A stretch of 64,000 bases of DNA from Bacteroidales bacterium (GTDB taxonomy: Bacteria > Bacteroidota > Bacteroidia > Bacteroidales > FEN-979). A program made the position numbers and the translations under genes. This document shows positions 35,525-42,627 of the stretch, piece by piece; position 1 is the first letter of the stretch; each line of letters opens with the position of its first letter. The DNA is taken from NCBI GenBank assembly GCA_030681475.1, contig JAUXWT010000049.1, positions 104,871 to 168,870 of the forward strand. The letters run 5' to 3'. Under the pieces are notes generated by a model. The model saw nothing but the letters and a program-made list of their open reading frames with translations, did no database searches and had not been told where the DNA came from.

Positions 35525-37945
35525 ATGAAAAGAACCATTGCCATTCTTACGGCTCTCTTTTTGCCATTTCTGATCATGGCAGGAGAAGCAGATCTTGTAA
35601 TTCCCGCAGGAATAAGAGATGAATCCCTTCTTTACTGGGGGTTTTTGATAACATTCGCCGGCCTGATGTTTGGATTATTCCAGTTTCTCAAAGTAAAGAA
35701 GATTACCGCTCATCAATCAATGCTGGATGTTGCACAGGTGATTTTTGATACAGCGAAAACCTATCTTATTCAACAGGGAAAGTTTTTAGTCATTCTTTTT
35801 GCATTTATCGGGTCGGCCGTGGCATTCTATTTTGGGTGGCTCTCGGAGGCTCATTTCGGTGTAGGCGGTGTATTGATGATCTTAGGCTGGACCGTTATCG
35901 GGATCCTGGGATCGTACAGTGTTGCCTGGTTTGGAATCAGGATGAACACCCTGGCCAATTCACGCATGGCCTTTGCATCGCTGGAACGGAAACCGATCAA
36001 ACTGTTGAATATTCCCTTAGATGCCGGGATGAGTATCGGCGTTGTGCTGATATCATTAGAGCTGATCATGATGTTGATCATCCTGATGTTTGTTCCCGGA
36101 GAATATGCAGGAGCAAGTTTTATCGGATTTGCCATCGGTGAATCATTGGGCGCATCTGCATTAAGGATCGCCGGTGGTATTTTTACCAAGATCGCCGATA
36201 TTGGTTCCGATCTGATGAAGGTTATTTTTAAGATCGGTGAAGATGACCCCAGAAACCCGGGTACCATTGCCGACTGTGTTGGCGACAATGCCGGCGACAG
36301 TGTAGGCCCAACGGCCGATGGTTTTGAAACATACGGTGTGACCGGGGTTGCACTGATCTCTTTTATCGTTCTTGCAGTTGCCGACCCTGTTCACCAGGTT
36401 CAGTTGCTGTCGTGGATCTTTGTGATGCGTATCTTTATGATCATCACCTCAATCGTTGCTTTCTATATCAATGGCGTTATCACTAAAGCAAAATATGAAC
36501 ATGCTGACGACCTCGATTTCGAAAAACCCTTGACCTCCCTGGTATGGATCACCTCCCTCCTCTCTATTGCCGTGACGTTTATTATCAGTTATTTTACCAT
36601 CCGCGATCTTCCGCACGACCTGTGGATCACGTTGTCGGTCATCATCAGCGCCGGAACCCTTGGCGCCGCCCTGATCCCCGAGTTTACGAAACTTTTCACC
36701 AGTCCAAAATCGACCCATGTTAACGAGGTGGTTGCCGCTTCGAAGGAGGGTGGCGCATCGCTCAACATCCTTTCAGGTCTGGTTGCAGGAAATTTCAGCG
36801 CATTCTGGCAGGGTATGGTGTTTTTCATGTTGATGTTCATTGCATATTATGCAAGCACCTTCGGGTTGAGTAATTTCATGATCTACCCGTCCATCTTCGC
36901 TTTCGGCCTGGTCGCCTTTGGTATGTTGGGTATGGGACCGGTCACCATCGCGGTTGACAGCTATGGTCCGGTAACCGACAATGCCCAATCAATTTACGAA
37001 CTGTCGCTGATCGAGGAGATTCCCGGCATTTCTGCTGAAATAGAACGTGATTTTGGATTTAAACCTGATTTTGAAAAATCCAAACATTATCTTGAAGCCA
37101 ATGATGGCGCAGGAAACACATTCAAAGCTACGGCAAAGCCGGTACTGATCGGTACGGCGGTTGTCGGGGCAACTACCATGATCTTTTCCCTGATCCTGCT
37201 CATTCAGAAGTCGATCGGTATTGCACCCGAACAGATCCTGAATTTGCTGAACCCCTATACTATTCTCGGATTCCTGTTGGGCGGCGCAGTGATTTACTGG
37301 TTCAGCGGCGCATCCATCCAGGCGGTCACCACTGGTGCAAGCCGCGCGGTGGCATATATCAAGGAGAATATCAACCTTGACCCTGATGCGCCTAAAAAGG
37401 CCGATACGGCCAAATCAAAAGAGGTAGTTAAGATCTGTACGGTATATGCACAAAAGGGTATGCTGAATATTTTTATAGCCATTTTCTCTTTCGCGCTCGC
37501 CTTCGCCTTCCTTTCCTCTCCGGTTGGATTGAATGATTCGATGAGCCCCGAAGAAAAGATGAATGTTGTATTACCTGTCTCTCTTTTTGTCAGTTACCTC
37601 ATCTCAATTGCCTTCTTCGGTTTGTACCAGGCCATATTTATGGCGAATGCCGGCGGAGCCTGGGACAATGCAAAAAAGGTCATTGAAGTTGACATGAAAG
37701 AGAAAGGCACCGACCTTCATGCCGCCTCCGTCGTTGGCGATACCGTGGGTGATCCGTTCAAAGACACCTCGTCGGTTGCCATGAACCCCATTATCAAATT
37801 TACCACCCTCTTTGGGTTGCTGGCCATGGAGATCGCATTATCTGTGCATTTCAGGCCAATGGCCCATTATATCGGAATTGTCTTTTTTGCTATTGCCCTC
37901 TATTTTGTTTACCGTTCATTTTATAAAATGCGTATTAAAAACTAA
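35525..37945 (+). CDS. hppA: Membrane-bound ion-pumping pyrophosphatase
   Basis: Couples hydrolysis of pyrophosphate to pumping of protons or sodium out across the inner membrane. 806 residues, about sixteen helices; longer than common forms (about 660-770). The substrate loop is EDDPRNPGTIADCVGDNAGD, followed by SVGPTADGFETYG where the common form has a GMGADLFESY-like sequence, so this is a divergent member. The C-terminal loop GDTVGDPFKDTSSVAMNP is conserved. The site that separates K+-dependent from K+-independent pumps reads GNTFKATAK, with Lys534, pointing to the K+-independent type. Ion (H+ or Na+) cannot be fixed by eye. Own promoter and terminator, single gene. Confidence 0.93.
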   Translation: MKRTIAILTALFLPFLIMAGEADLVIPAGIRDESLLYWGFLITFAGLMFGLFQFLKVKKITAHQSMLDVAQVIFDTAKTYLIQQGKFLVILFAFIGSAVAFYFGWLSEAHFGVGGVLMILGWTVIGILGSYSVAWFGIRMNTLANSRMAFASLERKPIKLLNIPLDAGMSIGVVLISLELIMMLIILMFVPGEYAGASFIGFAIGESLGASALRIAGGIFTKIADIGSDLMKVIFKIGEDDPRNPGTIADCVGDNAGDSVGPTADGFETYGVTGVALISFIVLAVADPVHQVQLLSWIFVMRIFMIITSIVAFYINGVITKAKYEHADDLDFEKPLTSLVWITSLLSIAVTFIISYFTIRDLPHDLWITLSVIISAGTLGAALIPEFTKLFTSPKSTHVNEVVAASKEGGASLNILSGLVAGNFSAFWQGMVFFMLMFIAYYASTFGLSNFMIYPSIFAFGLVAFGMLGMGPVTIAVDSYGPVTDNAQSIYELSLIEEIPGISAEIERDFGFKPDFEKSKHYLEANDGAGNTFKATAKPVLIGTAVVGATTMIFSLILLIQKSIGIAPEQILNLLNPYTILGFLLGGAVIYWFSGASIQAVTTGASRAVAYIKENINLDPDAPKKADTAKSKEVVKICTVYAQKGMLNIFIAIFSFALAFAFLSSPVGLNDSMSPEEKMNVVLPVSLFVSYLISIAFFGLYQAIFMANAGGAWDNAKKVIEVDMKEKGTDLHAASVVGDTVGDPFKDTSSVAMNPIIKFTTLFGLLAMEIALSVHFRPMAHYIGIVFFAIALYFVYRSFYKMRIKN

Positions 37946-37966
37946 CCTTTAACTACTTGCAAAATC

Positions 37967-38004
37967 GAGGCTGTGGGAATGTTTCCTTCAGCCTCTTTTT
38001 TTTT
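37967..38004 (+). terminator. Terminator of hppA
   Basis: GAGGCTG (37967-37973) pairs with CAGCCTC (37989-37995), with inner GGAA/TTCC pairs, followed by nine T residues. It separates hppA from the ECF promoter that starts 8 nt on. Confidence 0.85.
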
Positions 38005-38011
38005 CAATTCA

Positions 38012-38037
38012 GGCAACCTTTTTGGAGGGTTGTGTTA
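38012..38037 (+). promoter_or_regulatory. Putative ECF sigma promoter upstream of the sigma gene
   Basis: GGCAACCTTTT at 38012-38022 as -35-like element and GTTA at 38034-38037 as -10-like element. The same two blocks at the same spacing occur at 40034-40059. No TAnnTTTG box is present here. Confidence 0.55.
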
Positions 38038-38062
38038 CCTTTATGGAGGATAATTAACTTAC

Positions 38063-38647
38063 GTGGAGGAAGACCTTATTAAAAAAGCGATCGCCAGGGA
38101 TGTCAGCGCACTTGAAGCGTTGTATGACCACTATGCGCCAGCCTTGCTGAGCGTTTGTTTCCGATACTGCGGCAACAGGGATGATGCTGAAGATATCCTT
38201 CACGATGGGTTTATCAAGATCATCGGTAAGATCCAGACCTTCAAAATACGTTCTGAAGGAAGCCTGGAGGCATGGATGAGAAGGATCATGGTCAATACGG
38301 CATTGAATTTTCTCCGGAGCCGGCTGAAGGAACGGAGCTTTGTTGATATTGACCCGATTCTTGAAAAAACAGTGGTCGATGATGATCACGAGGCTGACCC
38401 GGAGGAAATCTTCCTTCAGATAGACCGTGAGCAGATCATGGAACTCATCTGTGAATTACCTGCCGGATACCGGACGGTATTCAATCTGTATGTTTTTGAA
38501 GAATACGGGCACAAGGAGATCGCACAAATCCTGGAATGCTCCGAAAACACCTCTAAGTCACAGCTTTCAAAAGCCCGTGCCTTGCTAAGAAAAAAAATGA
38601 ACCAACTGATCAACGTTAAAATATCACCGGACTATGAAAAAGTATAA
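38063..38647 (+). CDS. ECF-type RNA polymerase sigma factor
   Basis: 194 residues from a GTG start (no ATG fits). Region 2 is DVSALEALYDHYAPALLSVCFRYCGNRDDAEDILHDGFIKII (seen in parts), with the usual DAEDILHDGF promoter-melting helix and WMRRIMVNTALNFLR. Region 4 is LICELPAGYRTVFNLYVFEEYGHKEIAQILECSENTSKSQLSKARALL, a standard helix-turn-helix for -35 binding. No extra C-terminal domain. The stop overlaps by 14 bp the next gene, which codes for a membrane-anchored partner, so this is a sigma/anti-sigma type pair. A promoter-like element upstream is shared with the T9SS gene at 40181, suggesting autoregulation. Confidence 0.93.
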   Translation: MEEDLIKKAIARDVSALEALYDHYAPALLSVCFRYCGNRDDAEDILHDGFIKIIGKIQTFKIRSEGSLEAWMRRIMVNTALNFLRSRLKERSFVDIDPILEKTVVDDDHEADPEEIFLQIDREQIMELICELPAGYRTVFNLYVFEEYGHKEIAQILECSENTSKSQLSKARALLRKKMNQLINVKISPDYEKV

Positions 38648-40016
38648 TCATCCGATCGATGATTTCTTAAGGGAGACCTTTAAGGATCATCAAGTGGTCC
38701 CCTCGGATGCTGCTAAAAAGGCCTTCCTGAAAGATGCCTTGCAAGTATCATCCGTACCAAAACGTCGAAGAAAGGGGTTAATCCTGCTCACTGCATTCCT
38801 GGGTTTGGCCGTCAGCGGTATATTTATCTGGGGCGTCACATCGGATATATTCGATACAGATTTGCCCGCAGAGTCAAATTCTATAGTCCAAAGCATGCCG
38901 ACAATTGAAAATGACCAATCAACCGTTCAACGACAAAAGACTATTCAGGATCAACAAAAACCACCGACCCATAAAACAGAACCATTACGGCCATACAAAC
39001 AATCTTTAAAACAAGTTACCGCACAAAATATTCCGGTATCCTGGCCAGTTTTATCAAATAATGAAAGTAACTCTTCATTGCAATCCCCTGTGAACGCTGC
39101 TTCATATGTCGAAAATGAAAAGGTGAAAACAGCCGGTATTTCATTGCCCGATAATAATTCAACAACTGTGGCTGCTAAAGATACCGTCAAAACCCGTGAA
39201 ATATGGCAGGCAGACGTGGTAAACCCTGATCCTGATCCGGTTTCAATGATCAAAGGCACGGATTCCCTCCTGATTCCCGGGTCAGCAGTAAAAGAGATGA
39301 AATCAGACTTACCGGGAAAGATTGGCAGACGACTCCTTTCACTCGGAGTTTATTATACCCCTGAAATGATGTTTGGAACACTGGAAGGCGACAAATTCGT
39401 CAATAATTTCGGGATTGAGGGAACTTTTCATATTGGCAGGTTTTCGATCCGGTCCGGAGCAGGACTATCGATTGCCAAGGGAACGAATGAGCTTATGGTG
39501 GCGTACAATGATTTCCTGGGAGCATTTAATAAACTAGACTCCATGGCTTTTAACTGGAGCCCTCCTGCACAACAGTTTATTCCGAAGTTCTATACGACAA
39601 ACCAGGATGTTTGGGATAGTTTGATGAAGATTGAATCTGCCAGAATAGTAAAACGCTACACTTATCTTCAGGTACCCCTGATCATGGGATACGATTTCTG
39701 GCAAACGGACAGGATTTCTGTTGGAGTGCGGGTGGGGCCGGTGCTGTCAATCCTGACGACCTCAAAACAACTTTCGGCCGCATATGATCCGGGAAAAAAG
39801 AGGATCATCAGCATCAACGACATTGCCCCCGAACAGGTCAGTCTGAACTGGCAGGCGATGGCGGGGATCAGCGCTTCCATCCGGATCAATGAGTCGTTGA
39901 ATATTGAATTTGAGCCTTTTATAAAATATTATTTTAATTCGGTTTATGAAAGACCCGCTAATCATGCTAAACCATGGTCGATCGGCCTGCGAGCCGCTTT
40001 GACTGTAAAATTTTAA
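38634..40016 (+). CDS. Membrane-anchored partner of the ECF sigma factor with outer-membrane barrel-like domain
   Basis: 460 residues in three parts. Residues 1-47 are a short polar cytoplasmic part (HPIDDFLRETFKDHQVVPSDAAKKAFLKD), placed where anti-sigma domains lie. Residues 48-68 are one membrane helix flanked by KRRRK. Residues ~70-225 are a polar, disordered linker rich in Gln, Ser, Thr, Pro and Asn. Residues ~228-460 are beta-rich (LLSLGVYYTPEMMFG, VNNFGIEGTFHIGRFSIRSGAG, YLQVPLIMGYDF, VGVRVGPVLSI) and end in WSIGLRAALTVKF, with the terminal Phe of outer-membrane barrels. So one chain may run from the cytoplasm through both membranes. Overlap with the sigma gene supports a regulatory role; anti-sigma action is inferred. 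Confidence 0.8.
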   Translation: MKKYNHPIDDFLRETFKDHQVVPSDAAKKAFLKDALQVSSVPKRRRKGLILLTAFLGLAVSGIFIWGVTSDIFDTDLPAESNSIVQSMPTIENDQSTVQRQKTIQDQQKPPTHKTEPLRPYKQSLKQVTAQNIPVSWPVLSNNESNSSLQSPVNAASYVENEKVKTAGISLPDNNSTTVAAKDTVKTREIWQADVVNPDPDPVSMIKGTDSLLIPGSAVKEMKSDLPGKIGRRLLSLGVYYTPEMMFGTLEGDKFVNNFGIEGTFHIGRFSIRSGAGLSIAKGTNELMVAYNDFLGAFNKLDSMAFNWSPPAQQFIPKFYTTNQDVWDSLMKIESARIVKRYTYLQVPLIMGYDFWQTDRISVGVRVGPVLSILTTSKQLSAAYDPGKKRIISINDIAPEQVSLNWQAMAGISASIRINESLNIEFEPFIKYYFNSVYERPANHAKPWSIGLRAALTVKF

Positions 40017-40033
40017 TTTTATGCTTACCTTCG

Positions 40034-40059
40034 GGCAACCTTTTAATTTATTTGGGTTA
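40034..40059 (+). promoter_or_regulatory. Putative ECF sigma promoter upstream of the T9SS PKD gene
   Basis: GGCAACCTTTT at 40034-40044 and GTTA at 40056-40059, same sequence blocks and same 11-nt gap as at 38012-38037. It lies 121 nt before the ATG at 40181; no housekeeping -7 box found there. Confidence 0.5.
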
Positions 40060-40087
40060 TTTAATCATACAACATCCTGAATTCAGA

Positions 40088-40132
40088 CAATGTAAGCAAT
40101 GAAAGCAATGCAGGCAATGCAAACAATGAAAT
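40088..40132 (+). repeat. Tandem 9-bp repeat, five units
   Basis: CAATGTAAG, CAATGAAAG, CAATGCAGG, CAATGCAAA, CAATGAAAT. It lies between the ECF promoter-like element and the PKD gene, so it falls in the likely 5' leader. Confidence 0.85.
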
Positions 40133-40180
40133 TTTAGACATTAATCAATAATTTGTTATTTCTTTTAAAACCCTTGATCT

Positions 40181-42424
40181 ATGAAAAAGTTACTTCTTCC
40201 GATTTTTATGCTGATGCTGATACTTCCGGTGATGGCGCAGCAGATCGTATCCATCCATGGTACGGTGACCGATATCGCAACCGGTAATCCGATTAACAAT
40301 CAGGCTGTAGTTATAATGAACGACTCCTCCAGCGGGTGGTTCTATTATCAAACGGTTTATACCAACAGTAACGGTTACTACTATGACAGTATTCCTATTC
40401 CTCCTGCCGGTGCGGGTATTCTCTATGTCCAGACCATTGATTGTCAAAATTATCTGCACCAGCAGGTCATTACTTATAATCCAACCCATCTGAACTTTAC
40501 CGTGGATTTTGCGATCTGCCACTCCAATACACCCTGCCAGGCCAATTTTTCATTTCTGCAGCAGGTTCCACTTACTGTCCAGTTCAATGACGCTTCAGTT
40601 GGTGGAGGCAACCTGCGACAGTGGAATTTCGGGGATGGAATGACTTCCACCCTGATGAACCCCTCGCACACCTTTACCGGCCCCGGGTTATATATTGTAA
40701 CACTTTCGATCGGCGCGCCCGGAACTACGTGTTACAACACCATGTCGCAGTCAGTTTACGTCTGGGACTCTACCGGCGGGGGATGCCAGGCGGCGTTCGT
40801 GATCATACCCGACAGTATGAACACCGTTAATACTTTCCATTTTATCAACCAGTCATCAGGGAATATCCATACTTGGACATGGAACTTTGGCGACGGCCAC
40901 TCGCAGACAATAACTACTCCGGCAAATCCGAATGTCCTCCACACCTATGCACAAAACGGCGCCTATTACGTATGCCTGACCATTCATGGGGCCGACAGCA
41001 GTTGCTATGATGTTACCTGCGACACCCTGATCGTTGGAATACCGCCGACCTGCCATGCGGGATTCACCTATTATAATGATTCAGTGGCTTTAAGCAATCT
41101 TGTACACTTCATTGACCAATCGACCGGGAACATTACCAACTGGAGCTGGAATTTCGGTGACGGCGGCACTTCGAATGAGCAAAACCCACTTCACAATTAT
41201 GCAGTACCCGGAAATTACCACGTTACACTTACAGTCAGCAGTCCGGCCCAATGGTGTTACGATTCAGTGACTCATCTTATTGTTGTCGGGACAAATCCGG
41301 GATGCCAGGCGAACTTCTCTTATGGCGCCAATCCTTCGACGGGAAATCACACCATTCATTTTACCGACCTGTCAACGGGGAATCCCACCGCATGGTTCTG
41401 GAGTTTTGGCGACGGAACCTCAGGCAGTACCCAGAATCCGGTTCACACCTACGGCTCACCGGGATCATATGTAGTATGCCTTACCATTACCGGCAACAAC
41501 TGTACAAGCACGTACTGCAAGAATGTGGTGGTCAGCGACAGTATCAATTACCATAATATTTACGGACAGGTTTTTGCAGGCAATTTCCCGCTTTCAATAG
41601 GTTTTGCCATGATCTTTTCTCTGGATACGAATGCCAACTTTCAGCCATTTGTTGATGTATTTCCCATTGACTCGAACGGAGTATATTATTTCACCATGGT
41701 CCCCGACGGCCACTACTATATCATGGCCATCCCCGTTAATCCGACCGGGTATCTGCCAACTTATTACGGAAACACCATCAATTGGGAGCAAGCCACGCTC
41801 ATCACGCTTGGAACGCCAAATAACCCATACAACATCAACCTCGTTGCATCCGATCAGTTGACGCCGGGGCCCGGTTCGGTATCCGGGCAGATCAACATGG
41901 GTGATATGGTCAGTTCCCTGGTGGATAAGGTCAACATCATCCTCATGAATGAACAGGGCACACCGGTCGGGTTTACAAAAGTTGCTGCGTCAGGCGCATT
42001 CAGTTTCCCGTCCATGGCTTATGGCACCTACTATCTGCACCCGGAGATGCCGGGGGTAACCAGCGACCAGATCAAGGTTATCCTTACTCCGGACACCCCC
42101 CAGGCAGTGGTGGTGATGACCTTCAGCGGGAACAGCATACTCGGGATCAGGGCTGAAACATCGCCGGTCACACAATGTTCGGTCTATCCGAATCCGGTAA
42201 CCGATCATGTAGCAGTCAGCCTTGACATGAAGCAAGGGATGCAGGTTTTCGCTGAAATCCAGAATCTTGCCGGACAACTTATGTCACGGACACCGGTTTC
42301 ACTGGTCATTGGGAGCAACATGATCTCCATATCCACATTTTCGTTACCGGCAGGCATTTACACCCTGCGGATATTTTCAAACGATGGAGTGAACCTCCAT
42401 ACCAAACTATTGAAAACCAGATAA
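40181..42424 (+). CDS. Secreted multi-PKD protein with T9SS sorting domain
   Basis: 747 residues. Signal peptide KKLLLPIFMLMLILPVMAQ, then a carboxypeptidase-regulatory-like fold (~22-105, VSIHGTVTDIATGNPINNQAV), then four PKD domains: ~112-195, ~202-285, ~290-372 and ~375-455, each with the WNFGDG/WSFGDG turn. Two further beta domains follow (~455-560 starting NIYGQVFAGNFPL, and ~565-655 starting GSVSGQINMGD). The end is a type A T9SS sorting domain: VYPNPVTDH near residue 668, then LPAGIYTLRIF and a basic tail. It is exported through the Sec system, then moved across the outer membrane and attached or released. Binding target unknown. A promoter-like element shared with the ECF sigma gene suggests control by it. 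Confidence 0.92.
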   Translation: MKKLLLPIFMLMLILPVMAQQIVSIHGTVTDIATGNPINNQAVVIMNDSSSGWFYYQTVYTNSNGYYYDSIPIPPAGAGILYVQTIDCQNYLHQQVITYNPTHLNFTVDFAICHSNTPCQANFSFLQQVPLTVQFNDASVGGGNLRQWNFGDGMTSTLMNPSHTFTGPGLYIVTLSIGAPGTTCYNTMSQSVYVWDSTGGGCQAAFVIIPDSMNTVNTFHFINQSSGNIHTWTWNFGDGHSQTITTPANPNVLHTYAQNGAYYVCLTIHGADSSCYDVTCDTLIVGIPPTCHAGFTYYNDSVALSNLVHFIDQSTGNITNWSWNFGDGGTSNEQNPLHNYAVPGNYHVTLTVSSPAQWCYDSVTHLIVVGTNPGCQANFSYGANPSTGNHTIHFTDLSTGNPTAWFWSFGDGTSGSTQNPVHTYGSPGSYVVCLTITGNNCTSTYCKNVVVSDSINYHNIYGQVFAGNFPLSIGFAMIFSLDTNANFQPFVDVFPIDSNGVYYFTMVPDGHYYIMAIPVNPTGYLPTYYGNTINWEQATLITLGTPNNPYNINLVASDQLTPGPGSVSGQINMGDMVSSLVDKVNIILMNEQGTPVGFTKVAASGAFSFPSMAYGTYYLHPEMPGVTSDQIKVILTPDTPQAVVVMTFSGNSILGIRAETSPVTQCSVYPNPVTDHVAVSLDMKQGMQVFAEIQNLAGQLMSRTPVSLVIGSNMISISTFSLPAGIYTLRIFSNDGVNLHTKLLKTR

Positions 42425-42437
42425 CAATAAAATAAAA

Positions 42438-42511
42438 TAACCACTGAGACGCAGAGGTGCAGAGAAAAATAATGAAATGATATTCTCTGCGCCTCTGCGT
42501 CTCAGCGGTTA
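42438..42511. repeat. 29-bp near-perfect inverted repeat (cgcagagg family)
   Basis: Left arm 42438-42466 (ACTGAGACGCAGAGG core) pairs with right arm 42483-42511 (CCTCTGCGTCTCAG core); two mismatches in 29. Loop 16 nt. Related degenerate copies lie at 61823-61898 and single arms at 45521 and 27359. Confidence 0.9.
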
Positions 42512-42523
42512 AATAGGTATTTA

Positions 42524-42570
42524 AAACCCTGCAGGCGACAATTCTCCGGCAGGGTTTATTTGTTTATTTT
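42524..42570 (+). terminator. Terminator-like hairpin after the PKD gene
   Basis: AAACCCTGC (42524-42532) pairs with GCAGGGTTT (42549-42557), followed by a T-rich run to 42570. It comes after the long inverted repeat. Confidence 0.65.
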
Positions 42571-42585
42571 TTCACAAACTTTTGG

Positions 42586-42593
42586 TACTTTTG
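42586..42593 (+). promoter_or_regulatory. Bacteroidota promoter for gcvP
   Basis: TACTTTTG, a full -7 match, 34 nt before ATG 42628. A TTTG at 42559-42562 lies 23 nt upstream and may be the -33 element. Confidence 0.6.
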
Positions 42594-42627
42594 CGGGGCA
42601 TTAGAAAATCCTCAAAAATACTTCCAA

